64,000 bases of DNA from Bacteroidota bacterium. Its GTDB lineage: Bacteria; Bacteroidota; Bacteroidia; Chitinophagales; Chitinophagaceae. Position 1 is the first letter of the stretch. Every line of letters begins with the position of its first letter. The DNA lies in contig JAFAEM010000041.1 in assembly GCA_023424015.1 (NCBI GenBank), positions 30,181 to 94,180 of the forward strand. Reading direction: 5' to 3'. Of the stretch, positions 16,070 through 25,681 are shown piece after piece. The position numbers and the translations under genes were made by a program. Under the pieces are notes generated by a model that saw only the letters and a list, made by a program, of their open reading frames with translations, made no database searches and was not told where the DNA came from.

Positions 16070-17989
16070 ATGGCTAAAGCAAAAGAAAAGGAATCAGCAA
16101 ACAATCCTAAAGACACAAACCTTTTTGATTATACCGAAGACAGTATAAAGAGTCTCGACTGGAAAGAACATATCCGTCTGCGGCCGGGTATGTATATCGG
16201 TAAACTCGGCGACGGCAGCAGTCCCGATGACGGTATTTATGTCCTGGTGAAAGAGGTGATGGATAACTGCATCGACGAGTATACGATGGGTTATGGCAAG
16301 ACCGTAGAATTGAAGATTGAAGGTAAAACAGTATCTGTGCGCGATTACGGTCGGGGTATCCCGCTGGGCAAAGTGGTGGATGTGGTGAGTAAGATCAATA
16401 CCGGCGCCAAATACGATAGTAAAGCGTTTCAAAAATCGGTAGGTCTGAATGGCGTAGGTACCAAAGCTGTAAATGCACTCAGCAATTATTTTAAGGTTAC
16501 TGCATTTCGTGAGGGTAAGGAAAAAACAGCCGAGTTTGAACGCGGCGTTCTGATCAAGGAACATAAAGAAGGCAAAAGCGGCGAACAAAACGGTACGATG
16601 GTGACTTTTATCCCGGACGACACCGTTTTTAAAAACTTTAAGTTCCACCCGGAATTTCTCGAAAACCAGATCTGGAATTATTGTTTCCTCAACGCCGGTC
16701 TGAAGATCAACTTCAATGGCAAATCCTTTGTGAGTAAGAATGGTTTGCTCGACCTGCTTCAGCGTAAAACCAATGAAGACGAGATACGTTACCCCATTGT
16801 TCATATGACGGGTGATGATATAGAAGTGGCCATTACACATAATAACGACTACGGCGAGGATATTTACAGCTTTGTAAATGGTCAGCATACCACGCAGGGC
16901 GGTACGCACCAGCAGGCGTTCAGGGAAGCATTTGTAAAAACCATTCGTGACTTTTACAAGAAAGATTATGATGCTTCTGATATTCGAACAGGTATCGTAG
17001 CGGCGATTTCAGTGAGAGTGATTGAACCGGTATTTGAAAGCCAGACAAAGACGAAACTGGGTTCGCAATACGTGGAAGAAGGTGGTAAAAGCATGCGGCA
17101 GTTTATTGGCGATTTTCTTGCCAGGGAACTCGACAATTACCTTCACAAACATCCTGCTGTTGCGGATGGGTTGCGTAAACGTATCGAGCAAAGTGAAAGA
17201 GAGCGTAAAGAACTGGCCGGTATCAAAAAGCTGGCAAACGAAAGAGCTAAGAAAGCTAACCTGCACAATAAGAAATTACGCGATTGCCGCATTCATCTAA
17301 ATGATGAGCCACCCTCAAAGGGGAAGGAGGATTTTATCGCGAAGCAGGCTGAAACAACCATCTTCATTACAGAAGGTGATAGCGCAAGCGGTTCCATCAC
17401 CAAATCCCGAAACGTGGAGACTCAGGCCGTTTTCAGTCTTCGGGGTAAGCCGCTGAATAGTTTTGGCCTGACCAAGAAAGTGGTTTATGAAAACGAAGAA
17501 TTCAACCTGCTGCAACACGCGTTAAATATTGAGGACGGACTTGATGGACTGCGTTTCAATAATATCGTGATCGCAACAGATGCCGACGTGGATGGTATGC
17601 ACATTCGCCTGTTGTTGATGACTTTCTTTCTGCAGTTTTTCCCCGACCTGGTAAAGCATAATCACGTGCACGTTCTCGAGACGCCTTTATTCAGGGTGCG
17701 TAATAAACAGGAAACTATTTATTGTTATAGTGAAGAGGAAAAAAATGCTGCCATCAGCAAACTGGGTGGTAAACCCGAGATCACGCGATTTAAAGGATTA
17801 GGTGAAATTTCACCAGATGAATTTGGGAGGTTTATCGGTCCGGAAATGAAAACAACCCTGATGAACCTGGAGCAGGGTGACCATATTCAGCAACTGCTGG
17901 AGTATTACATGGGCAAGAACTCCATGGAAAGACAGGAGTTTATCATTAATAACCTGCGGGTGGAATTGGACAAGGTTGAGGAAGCATAA
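16070..17989 (+). CDS. parE: DNA topoisomerase IV subunit B
   Basis: A 639-residue type IIA topoisomerase B subunit. The GHKL ATPase (Bergerat) motifs are visible: DNCIDE, GRGIP and GLNGVGTKAVNAL. The TOPRIM domain contains EGDSASGS and DADVDGMHIR, which bind the catalytic metal. The length and the NLFDYTEDS start match Bacteroidota ParE rather than long GyrB. It supplies the ATPase for decatenation of daughter chromosomes with ParC. Two unrelated genes separate it from parC, an unusual spacing for the pair. Confidence 0.92.
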   Translation: MAKAKEKESANNPKDTNLFDYTEDSIKSLDWKEHIRLRPGMYIGKLGDGSSPDDGIYVLVKEVMDNCIDEYTMGYGKTVELKIEGKTVSVRDYGRGIPLGKVVDVVSKINTGAKYDSKAFQKSVGLNGVGTKAVNALSNYFKVTAFREGKEKTAEFERGVLIKEHKEGKSGEQNGTMVTFIPDDTVFKNFKFHPEFLENQIWNYCFLNAGLKINFNGKSFVSKNGLLDLLQRKTNEDEIRYPIVHMTGDDIEVAITHNNDYGEDIYSFVNGQHTTQGGTHQQAFREAFVKTIRDFYKKDYDASDIRTGIVAAISVRVIEPVFESQTKTKLGSQYVEEGGKSMRQFIGDFLARELDNYLHKHPAVADGLRKRIEQSERERKELAGIKKLANERAKKANLHNKKLRDCRIHLNDEPPSKGKEDFIAKQAETTIFITEGDSASGSITKSRNVETQAVFSLRGKPLNSFGLTKKVVYENEEFNLLQHALNIEDGLDGLRFNNIVIATDADVDGMHIRLLLMTFFLQFFPDLVKHNHVHVLETPLFRVRNKQETIYCYSEEEKNAAISKLGGKPEITRFKGLGEISPDEFGRFIGPEMKTTLMNLEQGDHIQQLLEYYMGKNSMERQEFIINNLRVELDKVEEA

Positions 17990-18072
17990 TTCTGGAGGCT
18001 GGAAAACAAATTGAGAAACTATCACATATTGACAGCTCCTGCACTAATATTCTCGGATCGCCGATAAAGAAA

Positions 18073-18831
18073 ATGAAAAGGAAAATAAAGTCACTCTTAT
18101 TCAGACTGCTTGGGGAAGAACGGTACTTAAAGGTGCTGAATAAAGGCTTTTTTTTTATGTACAACACCAGGCTGCTCAGATCGGATGAGGCGTATACTTA
18201 TCATTACTTCGCCAGGCAACTGATAAAAAAAGGTGATGTTGTAGTAGATATAGGTGCCAATCTGGGATATTATACCAAATTGTTTTCAAAATGGGTGGGT
18301 GATAGCGGAAAAGTGATCGCAATCGAACCCGTGCCACTGTACACCAGGATCATCCAGTGGGCATGCAGGAATAGAAAGAATATCACACTGTTCCCATATG
18401 CACTCGGAACAGAGAATAAAAAAGTACACCTGGTAACACCGGATCATTTTGGATACCTCCGCACCGGCTTACCACAAGTGTATGATGAGAAGAATAATAA
18501 AGCGCTCCATGAATACGAGTTTTCATTTGAAGCAGAAATGAAAAAAGCGTATGAGTTGTTTAATGGGTTTGACAGGATTGACTACCTGAAATGTGATATC
18601 GAGGGTTATGAGCGGGTAGTTATACCGGAAATTTTACCGGTATTGAGCAGGCTTAAACCTACTATACAGATTGAAACAAATGGGGAAAACAGGAAATTCA
18701 TTGAATCTTTGCTCGATGGCGCTGGATTTGAAAAATATTATGTAGAAGGATCAGTGTTAATAAAAGTAATAAGAGGTCAAAAAGAGCCGGAAGGCGACCT
18801 GATTTTTATTCATAAAGATAAAGAAGTATGA
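18073..18831 (+). CDS. FkbM-family methyltransferase
   Basis: A 252-residue SAM-dependent methyltransferase of the FkbM type. The SAM site VVVDIGANLGYYT and the acidic strand KVIAIEPVP are clear, and the KCDIEGYE segment is the family hallmark. FkbM enzymes O-methylate sugars and polyketides, and related proteins act on cell-surface glycans. It lies between parE and the DUF1835 gene, whose start overlaps its stop by 4 bp, so the two are translationally coupled. The substrate is unknown. Confidence 0.86.
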   Translation: MKRKIKSLLFRLLGEERYLKVLNKGFFFMYNTRLLRSDEAYTYHYFARQLIKKGDVVVDIGANLGYYTKLFSKWVGDSGKVIAIEPVPLYTRIIQWACRNRKNITLFPYALGTENKKVHLVTPDHFGYLRTGLPQVYDEKNNKALHEYEFSFEAEMKKAYELFNGFDRIDYLKCDIEGYERVVIPEILPVLSRLKPTIQIETNGENRKFIESLLDGAGFEKYYVEGSVLIKVIRGQKEPEGDLIFIHKDKEV

Positions 18832-19679
18832 TACATATCGTTTTTAACGAACAGGAAGTGGAGCTTATGAAGCAGGTGATCGAACTGGATGAGACACTTG
18901 CGGGGGTGGTATTGCAGGTAAAAGATGACTACGCGGTAGGCCCATTGGCGGCCATTGATACCGAAGAAGGCTGGCAGGCGCGATACAACTGGTGGATGGG
19001 ATTGCTCGAGCATTCACATTATGCCGGATCCAATACCGTGAAGTTTGACGATCGCGAGACCGTCAGGCAGATCAAAGAAAAGCTGGATGCAGAGCCATCT
19101 GAGCAGGTATGGATCTGGATGGGTCAAAACCAACATGATGTGACAGGATATTTCTGGCTCATGCCTCAATTTAGTGAGTACGCGGGTCGTATCATGATCT
19201 TATACCTCAACAACCTGCCATTTATAAATGAAAAAGGTCAAATATTTTATCCCTCCTGGTTGAGCGAAATTCAACCAAAAGAGTTTCTCAAAGCCAAAAA
19301 ACTGGCGCGTCCGATCACGCTAAGCGAATTTGAAGTAGATCCGGATGAGTGGAAAAGGCTGGTGGAGGAAAACAGCATGGTCAGGATCCTGGAAGGAGGA
19401 AAAAAAATTGCAGGTAAAGATGAAACATTTTACGATAACGAAATTCTCAAAAATCTGGCGGGTGAGTGGCAAAAAGCTACACGTGTGCTGACCAACACCC
19501 TTAACCGGATGAAAATTAAAACCGGTGATGTATTCCTGATGTGGCGTATGAAACAGCTTATCGCCAATGGAAAAATTGAAATGACCGGTGATATGAACAA
19601 AGGCTGGAAAGATTTTGATGTGAAGTTGTCAGGTGAGAAAAGCAAGGTGGAAGTTCAGGGAGAGCAGGAAGTCGTATAA
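18828..19679 (+). CDS. DUF1835/DUF3658-like protein
   Basis: A 283-residue soluble protein. The N-terminal part starts MIHIVFN and contains DDYAVGPLAA and WIWMGQNQHD, the DUF1835 pattern; the C-terminal part (from about 170) resembles DUF3658 with IKTGDVFLMWRMKQLIANG. The function is unknown. The start ATG overlaps the FkbM stop (ATGA), so it is coupled to that gene, and parC follows 51 bp later. It would be cytosolic. Confidence 0.78.
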   Translation: MIHIVFNEQEVELMKQVIELDETLAGVVLQVKDDYAVGPLAAIDTEEGWQARYNWWMGLLEHSHYAGSNTVKFDDRETVRQIKEKLDAEPSEQVWIWMGQNQHDVTGYFWLMPQFSEYAGRIMILYLNNLPFINEKGQIFYPSWLSEIQPKEFLKAKKLARPITLSEFEVDPDEWKRLVEENSMVRILEGGKKIAGKDETFYDNEILKNLAGEWQKATRVLTNTLNRMKIKTGDVFLMWRMKQLIANGKIEMTGDMNKGWKDFDVKLSGEKSKVEVQGEQEVV

Positions 19680-19730
19680 AAATGATCAACGGATTATTTA
19701 TCACATTCTCGAACAAGCGTGATTTAAAAA

Positions 19731-22241
19731 ATGGCGAAATCAAAAAATATAGAGCAAATTCAAAATAACGATAGTGGTATACACGGCCAGTATAAGACAT
19801 GGTTCCTGGACTATGCTTCATATGTGATACTGGAAAGAGCGGTACCGGCTATTGAAGACGGTTTGAAACCGGTGCAACGCCGGATCCTTCATGCCATGAA
19901 GGAGATGGACGACGGGCGCTTCAATAAAGTGGCCAATATCATCGGGCAGGCCATGCAGTATCACCCTCACGGCGACGCCAGCATTGGTGATGCACTGGTT
20001 AACATGGGACAAAAAGACCTGTTGATCGAAACCCAGGGTAACTGGGGTGATGTTCGTACCGGTGACGATGCTGCCGCGCCCCGTTATATAGAAGCAAGAC
20101 TGAGCAAATTTGCGCTTGATGTTGCTTTCAATAATAAAACAACTGAATGGCAGCTGAGTTATGATGGTAGAAAAAATGAACCCGTAACCCTTCCCATGAA
20201 ATTTCCATTGTTGCTCGCACAGGGGGCAGATGGTATAGCGGTAGGTTTGTCGACAAAGATCTTACCTCATAATTTTTGCGAACTGCTGGAAGCTTCAATC
20301 AAATACTTAAGGGGAAAGAAATTTGAGTTGTATCCAGATTTTCAAACTGGCGGAATGATCGATGTGGAGGAATATAACCAGGGAAAGCGGGGCGGTAAGG
20401 TAAAAGTGAGGGCACATATAGAAGAAGTAGATAAAAAAACACTGGCGATCAAAAGCGTGCCTTATGGCGTTACAACATCACAGTTGATGGATTCAATTGT
20501 AAAAGCTAACGACCAGGGTAAGATCAAGATCAGGAAGGTAACTGATAATACAGCCGCTGTTGTTGAAATCCAGGTGGACCTGGCTCCAGGCATATCACCT
20601 GATATTACCATCGATGCTTTATACAAATTCACCGACTGCGAGATCTCGATTTCGCCCAACGCCTGCGTGATCGTAGGAATGAAGCCCCAGTTCCTCGGGG
20701 TTCATGACCTGCTGAAAATGTCGGCCGACAAAACAAAAGATCTGTTAGAACAGGAATTAAAGATCAAACTGGCCGAATTGCAGGAGAAATGGCATTACAC
20801 TTCACTCGAGAAAATCTTCTTTGAAGAAAAAATATACAAGGAGCTGGAGAAAAAGCACGAAACCTGGGATAAGGTGATCGACGCGATCGACAAAGCTTTT
20901 GTACCATTCAAAAAGCAGCTCAAACGCCCGATCACCCGGGAAGATATCTTAAAGCTTACTGAAAAACCAGTAAGGCGTATTTATCGTCTTGATATAGATG
21001 AGCTCAACGCACAGATCAAGGGGCTTGAAGCAGAGATCAAACAGGTCAGGTATGATCTGGCCAACCTGGTCGACTTTGCTGTTGCGTATTATGAAAACCT
21101 GCTGAAGAAATATGGCAAGGGGCGCGAAAGAAAAACTGAGATCAGGCAACTGGAAGTGATCGAGGCCAAGCAGGTAGCTATCGCCAACACCAGAATTTAC
21201 ATAAACCGCGAAGAGGGATTTATTGGTACTGGCCTGAAAAGGGACGAGTTCCTGTTTGAATGTTCCGACCTGGATGATATTATCGTGTTTGCCAAACGGG
21301 GGATCATGAAGGTGGTGAAGGTGCAGGATAAAGTGTTTATCGGAAAGGATATCCTGCATGCTGCGGTTTTCCAGAAAAACGATGAGCGCACGACCTACAA
21401 CATGATCTACGCCGATGGAAAAGGAGGAGTGAGCTATGCCAAGCGTTTCAATGTAACCGGCATTACCCGCGATAAAGTGTACGACCTCACAAAAGGTGAT
21501 GATAAGAGTAAAGTGCATTACCTGAGTGTTAACCCCAATGGGGAAGCGGAGGTCGTGAAGATCGTGCTGACCCCGGGATCATCGGCTCGTATCAAGGAGT
21601 TCGATTTCTATTTTGAAGAACTGGCTATCAAGGGACGCACCAGCATCGGCAACCAGGTGACCAAGTACCCGATAAAATCTGTAAAATTCAAAGAAGCCGG
21701 CAAGGCTACGCTAAGCGGACGAAAACTTTGGTTCGATGATAAATTTGGCAGGCTCAATGCGGACGAGAAAGGAAGCTTGATGGGTAGTTTTGAGCCGGAA
21801 GATAAAATACTCGTTATATTTAGTGACGGGAATTATATGATCACCGACCAGGAAATGACACAGCGTTTTGATGCTGAAAATATTTTGCTGATCGAGAAGT
21901 TCGATCCCGAAAAAGTCATCTCTGCAGTCTATCTTGATAAAAAGAACCTTCAGTTCAATGTGAAACGTTTCAAAATTGAAACGACAACGCTGAAGAATAA
22001 GTTTTTCTTTATCAAGGAAGGTGACGGTAACTACCTGGAAGCTGTTTCAACCGATCCTGAACCCATACTGGCAGTACAGTCGGGCAGGGGCGACCAGGTA
22101 CGAAAGGCTAAATTTAAAATTGCCAGGGTTGCGGAAGTGATGGGCTGGAGAACGGTTGGCACCAAACTGGTAGATTACAATAAAAGCGTGCAGATGGAAT
22201 GGGTGAGGGAGAAACAGGATAAGCAGCCGGAACTTTTTTAG
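19731..22241 (+). CDS. parC: DNA topoisomerase IV subunit A
   Basis: An 836-residue topoisomerase IIA A subunit. The catalytic tyrosine is in AAPRYIE (Y119) within the winged-helix domain, with the ALVNMGQKDLL and QYHPHGDASIGDALV segments upstream as in ParC/GyrA. The C-terminal half carries beta-propeller-like repeats of the type that wrap DNA, for example FIGTGLKRDEFLF and SLMGSFEPEDKIL. It forms topoisomerase IV with ParE. It follows the DUF1835 gene on the same strand and is followed by mgtC. Confidence 0.92.
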   Translation: MAKSKNIEQIQNNDSGIHGQYKTWFLDYASYVILERAVPAIEDGLKPVQRRILHAMKEMDDGRFNKVANIIGQAMQYHPHGDASIGDALVNMGQKDLLIETQGNWGDVRTGDDAAAPRYIEARLSKFALDVAFNNKTTEWQLSYDGRKNEPVTLPMKFPLLLAQGADGIAVGLSTKILPHNFCELLEASIKYLRGKKFELYPDFQTGGMIDVEEYNQGKRGGKVKVRAHIEEVDKKTLAIKSVPYGVTTSQLMDSIVKANDQGKIKIRKVTDNTAAVVEIQVDLAPGISPDITIDALYKFTDCEISISPNACVIVGMKPQFLGVHDLLKMSADKTKDLLEQELKIKLAELQEKWHYTSLEKIFFEEKIYKELEKKHETWDKVIDAIDKAFVPFKKQLKRPITREDILKLTEKPVRRIYRLDIDELNAQIKGLEAEIKQVRYDLANLVDFAVAYYENLLKKYGKGRERKTEIRQLEVIEAKQVAIANTRIYINREEGFIGTGLKRDEFLFECSDLDDIIVFAKRGIMKVVKVQDKVFIGKDILHAAVFQKNDERTTYNMIYADGKGGVSYAKRFNVTGITRDKVYDLTKGDDKSKVHYLSVNPNGEAEVVKIVLTPGSSARIKEFDFYFEELAIKGRTSIGNQVTKYPIKSVKFKEAGKATLSGRKLWFDDKFGRLNADEKGSLMGSFEPEDKILVIFSDGNYMITDQEMTQRFDAENILLIEKFDPEKVISAVYLDKKNLQFNVKRFKIETTTLKNKFFFIKEGDGNYLEAVSTDPEPILAVQSGRGDQVRKAKFKIARVAEVMGWRTVGTKLVDYNKSVQMEWVREKQDKQPELF

Positions 22242-22297
22242 CGGATAATTGTGGGCAATGACATTTTCTGCTGCGATGAGCAAGGATTCAAAGGGCC

Positions 22298-22945
22298 ATG
22301 ACAGACCACTGGGAAATACTCGACCTCTATAAGATCCTATTTGCAATTGCCGCAGGCGTTGTATTAGGGCTGGAAAGAGAACTGAAAGACAAGTCCGCAG
22401 GCTTGAAAACGATTACCGTCATTTGCCTGGGGTCCACCTTGTTTACCATGCTTTCTTACAAGATAGGCGTGGAGGACGGCGAGTCGACACGTATTGCCTC
22501 CTATATCGTGAGTGGTATCGGTTTTATCGGCGCGGGAGTAATTTTCAAGGATAAGATCGACGTTTCAGGGTTAACAACAGCGGGTATCATCTGGCTGGCG
22601 GCAGCGGTAGGCATGGCCATCGGGTTTGGTGAGTTCTATATTGCAGCCGCATTTGTTGTCGGTGCTTTATTGATCATTTTCTCAAGCAGATGGATCACAT
22701 ATGTAATCCGTCCCGGACGCCAGGGCAGGGAACTTGTGTTTGAGCTCACAAAAGCCCATGCAGAGCAAAAAGAAAAAATATTAAATGAGATCAGGGCGAA
22801 TGGTATCGAGCTGGAAGAAAAAAGACTTGAACTCATGGAGGGCCGCATCATCATCTCCGTTGAAGCAACGATCAGAACTGAAAAAATAAAATGGCTGGAA
22901 TCCTATCTGATCAACAACCAATATATCATCGCCTTTTCACTATAG
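22298..22945 (+). CDS. MgtC/SapB-family membrane protein
   Basis: A 215-residue membrane protein with four to five hydrophobic segments and a soluble tail. It shows the MgtC signatures GLERELKDKSAGLKT, VSGIGFIGAGVIF and GLTTAGIIWLAAAVG. MgtC proteins are linked to growth at low magnesium and, in pathogens, to inhibition of the F-ATPase, and the family is widespread. The C-terminal domain here (LVFELTKAHAEQKEK onwards) is ACT-like in outline. It is convergent with the next gene, whose stop lies 2 bp beyond. Confidence 0.88.
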   Translation: MTDHWEILDLYKILFAIAAGVVLGLERELKDKSAGLKTITVICLGSTLFTMLSYKIGVEDGESTRIASYIVSGIGFIGAGVIFKDKIDVSGLTTAGIIWLAAAVGMAIGFGEFYIAAAFVVGALLIIFSSRWITYVIRPGRQGRELVFELTKAHAEQKEKILNEIRANGIELEEKRLELMEGRIIISVEATIRTEKIKWLESYLINNQYIIAFSL

Positions 22946-22947
22946 AC

Positions 22948-23871
22948 TTATTTCTTTCGCCTGATGCGTATCGTAGCGTTCTTTTCCAGGCTGCTCGATA
23001 GCCTGATCTCGTATTGCTTTTTCCCATCGCTTACGATCATCAATGCTGTATTTGGAGGAATACTGCCCAGGTTATCGGCAAACATGCTAAGTTCATTCAC
23101 ATCTTTTGACGAGTCCAGTGTAAGATCGAAATGTAATGACCGGGTACTAAGTCTTTGGGAGAAAGCCATCAACTGGTCATTAAAAAACACAGAAATGGAA
23201 TCGCCGTCAATTTCGCCATTATCATAAAAATCAACTTTGATGGAATCGGAATCCACTTCGATTTCCTGTGCGATTTCTTTTGTACGTTCCTTAAACTGGC
23301 TTTCCACCACGTAGTTGATCACTTTGCGTTGCACAACATTAACAGCCGGCAATGTATCAAATATGGAAGGCTTCCAAACCTGGTTGGCTTCTTTAAAATT
23401 GCGAAGCGCCGTCAATACGGAATCCTGTTTGCTCATGTCTGCACTCAGGGCAAGGTTGAAATTGATGTCAACGCACATATAACGGTTATCAGGTAAGCCT
23501 GTGAATGAACCAATAAGATTAGAGCCGGCTTTGGCTACCCTTAAAGTGGCCAGTAGGTTCATGACACAATCAACTTCCATACTGGTAAGCGATCCGTAAT
23601 AGGTGACGGGGATATTGTATAAATTAAGCTGTCGTGTTTTTGAATTGTAGTTTCCTTTCACCTGCACACTCCGGAATGTGTTTTTAAAGTAATAGCTGAG
23701 TATTCCTTTTACATGACCTTTTTCAGGTTGAAGAATCAATTCCACCAGGTAGTTACTGGCTGAGCTTTTTGTCTGAACATTGGCCTTGCCATACCAGTAC
23801 CCGAAAACTGTTTGTGCCTGGATAGGAGAGATAGTAAATGCTACAATAACAATGATGATCAATTTCTTCAT
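22948..23871 (-). CDS. Exported protein of unknown function
   Basis: A 307-residue protein with a signal peptide (MKKLIIIVIVAFTISPIQAQ). I chose the ATG at 23871 because it gives a clean signal; the frame is open to 23895. The mature part starts VFGYWYGKANVQTKSSASNY, typical of secreted Bacteroidota proteins with beta-rich folds. No enzyme motif or cysteine pair is evident and I know no family. It is on the same strand as smpB, which starts 489 bp further upstream in transcription. Confidence 0.65.
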   Translation of the reverse strand: MKKLIIIVIVAFTISPIQAQTVFGYWYGKANVQTKSSASNYLVELILQPEKGHVKGILSYYFKNTFRSVQVKGNYNSKTRQLNLYNIPVTYYGSLTSMEVDCVMNLLATLRVAKAGSNLIGSFTGLPDNRYMCVDINFNLALSADMSKQDSVLTALRNFKEANQVWKPSIFDTLPAVNVVQRKVINYVVESQFKERTKEIAQEIEVDSDSIKVDFYDNGEIDGDSISVFFNDQLMAFSQRLSTRSLHFDLTLDSSKDVNELSMFADNLGSIPPNTALMIVSDGKKQYEIRLSSSLEKNATIRIRRKK

Positions 23872-23922
23872 GCTGCAATTTTTGGCAAAAACCATGCTTA
23901 CCGGGGCTGATCGCCAGTTTAT

Positions 23923-24360
23923 TTATTTGATAAAACGTTTCATTTCTCTTTCCACGTCCTTTTTCCTGAGGGTTTCCCGCTTATCGTGAAGTTTTTTCCC
24001 TTTGGCAAGTCCAATTTCCAATTTCACAAATCCCTTATCATTAAAAAAAATACGAAGTGGCACCAGTGTGTAACCTTTTTCTTTCAGTTTGGTCTCAATT
24101 TTCCTGATCTCTTTTTTCTGCAAAAGCAGTTTACGATCCCGCGAGGGTATATGGTTGTTGAGATTGCCATGTGAATACTCGGCGATATGCAGGGATTTTA
24201 TCCAGATCTCGCCCTTATGCACCAGGCAGTAGCTGTCATTAAAACTTAGTTTTCCACCCCTGATCGATTTTACCTCGGTGCCCTGCAATACCATACCCGC
24301 TTCATATTTATCATCTATGAAGTATTCGTGGTAGGCTGATCTGTTCCTGATTTCGCTCAT
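23923..24360 (-). CDS. smpB: SsrA-binding protein SmpB
   Basis: A 145-residue SmpB. It shows the family blocks YFIDDKYEAG, LQGTEVKSIR, the KLLLQKKEI core and the basic tail KRETLRKKDVEREMKR. SmpB delivers tmRNA to stalled ribosomes for trans-translation. A TATATTTG -7 element lies on the minus strand about 11 bp upstream, so the leader is very short. The accD terminator lies 49-71 bp upstream. Confidence 0.96.
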   Translation of the reverse strand: MSEIRNRSAYHEYFIDDKYEAGMVLQGTEVKSIRGGKLSFNDSYCLVHKGEIWIKSLHIAEYSHGNLNNHIPSRDRKLLLQKKEIRKIETKLKEKGYTLVPLRIFFNDKGFVKLEIGLAKGKKLHDKRETLRKKDVEREMKRFIK

Positions 24361-24370
24361 GAATAGTAGG

Positions 24371-24378
24371 CAAATATA
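24371..24378 (-). promoter_or_regulatory. -7 element TATATTTG upstream of smpB
   Basis: On the minus strand TATATTTG matches TAnnTTTG and lies 10 bp before the smpB start. No convincing partner element was seen upstream, so only the -7 match is claimed. Confidence 0.4.
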
Positions 24379-24408
24379 AGCACCTGCGGCAGGTAAACTA
24401 AGTTAATA

Positions 24409-24431
24409 AACCCCGGCCAGTGGTCGGGGTT
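24409..24431 (-). terminator. Terminator after accD
   Basis: On the minus strand AACCCCGACC pairs with GGCCGGGGTT across a 3-nt loop (one mismatch), with a T-containing tail (TATTAAC). It lies between the accD stop at 24454 and smpB. Confidence 0.6.
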
Positions 24432-24453
24432 GTGCTTTGCAAATTTGTTGTTA

Positions 24454-25368
24454 TTAATTTTTGAGTAGCATTAAGACGGTAGCCAGTTTATTTTTCAGCT
24501 CGCCCCGGGGTACAATAAAGTCCAGGAAGCCATGTTCCAGCAAAAACTCGCTTCGCTGGAATCCCTCCGGCAGGTCTTTTTTGATGGTTTCTTTGATGAC
24601 GCGTGGGCCTGCAAAACCGATGAGCGCATCAGGCTCGGCAATGTTCAGGTCACCCAGCATACCGAAAGAAGCTGATATCCCGCCAAAAGTGGGGTCGGTC
24701 AATAATGAGATATATGGCAGTCCCGCGTCGCTGAGCTGCGATAATTTTCCACTTGTCTTAGCCAGTTGCATCAGCGAAAACGCACTTTCCATCATGCGTG
24801 CGCCACCACTTTTGCTAATGACCAGATATGGCATTTTATGCTGGATACAGTAATCGACCGCCCGTGCGAATTTTTCTCCCATCACGCTGCCCAGCGAACC
24901 TCCGATAAATTCGAAATCCATACAGGCGATCACCAGGTCCATACCGCCGATCTTTCCAACCGCTACCCGCATGGAATCTTTCAGATCTGTTTTACTCCAG
25001 ATCTCCTCCAGCCTTTTTTTGTAAGGCTTCAAATCGGTAAACTCCAGGTAATCCTTGCTCCGAATATTATCGAACAACTCCGTGTATTCGCTATCGTCAA
25101 ATAATATATCAAAATACTCGCTGCTGTTGATGCGATGATGGTAACTGCATTTGGGGCAAACAAACAAATGTTCGCGGAGTTCAGAAATAGTGCAGATATA
25201 ATTACATTCCGGGCATTTGGTCCAGAGCCCTTCCGGAGTTTCTTTTTTTTCAGAGGTTTTGGTATTGATACCTTTCTTTATGCGTTTAAACCAACTGCTT
25301 TTTGTTTCTTCGGTTTTTCCTTCTTCACCTGCCAGGTTAGCATCAAAATCTTCGATTAATTTCGCCAT
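24454..25368 (-). CDS. accD: Acetyl-CoA carboxylase carboxyltransferase subunit beta
   Basis: A 304-residue AccD. The zinc ribbon is complete: C52, C55, C71 and C74 (CPEC and CPKC). The carboxyltransferase body follows, with the ISKSGGARM block and DLNIAEPDALIGFAGPRVI. AccD with AccA transfers the carboxyl group from biotin to acetyl-CoA to make malonyl-CoA. A TATATTTG -7 element on the minus strand (25389-25396) lies 20 bp upstream of the start. Confidence 0.96.
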   Translation of the reverse strand: MAKLIEDFDANLAGEEGKTEETKSSWFKRIKKGINTKTSEKKETPEGLWTKCPECNYICTISELREHLFVCPKCSYHHRINSSEYFDILFDDSEYTELFDNIRSKDYLEFTDLKPYKKRLEEIWSKTDLKDSMRVAVGKIGGMDLVIACMDFEFIGGSLGSVMGEKFARAVDYCIQHKMPYLVISKSGGARMMESAFSLMQLAKTSGKLSQLSDAGLPYISLLTDPTFGGISASFGMLGDLNIAEPDALIGFAGPRVIKETIKKDLPEGFQRSEFLLEHGFLDFIVPRGELKNKLATVLMLLKN

Positions 25369-25681
25369 AACCGTATTTTGTTAAGATACAAATATAGAGA
25401 AGTTTGATCGTAACGGTGGGAGGGAGAACCAGGAGTCCTGGGCTCTGGCAATAATATGGGAATTGGGAATTAGTAGTTTGGAATTATTATTGTCCGGGGA
25501 ACTCCGGAGTACTACAAACCACGGCGGGCACAGCGGGCACAGCGAAAGGTGTCTGCGTGTTAAAAAATCTGCAACGCAGAAGAAAACATAATGCAAATAC
25601 TCCGCTGTATGCGCTGTGGTTTCCTGGCACATCGAGACACTTAGCCAACGGATTCCGATCCCAAATTACCAATCCTAAAAC
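25369..25681. other. 313-bp intergenic region, no supported gene
   Basis: Holds the accD promoter element at its left edge (TATATTTG on the minus strand, 25389-25396). The rest is low-complexity: repeated GGGAATTG, the direct repeat GGGCACAGC twice, and a loose dyad around GCTGTATGCGCTGTG. Both strands contain only short ORFs without a convincing start or composition, so I see no gene. Confidence 0.6.

Noticed and set aside
25369..25681. A degenerate insertion sequence or small gene
   Set aside because: Only short repeats and loose dyads are visible, with no transposase fragment.
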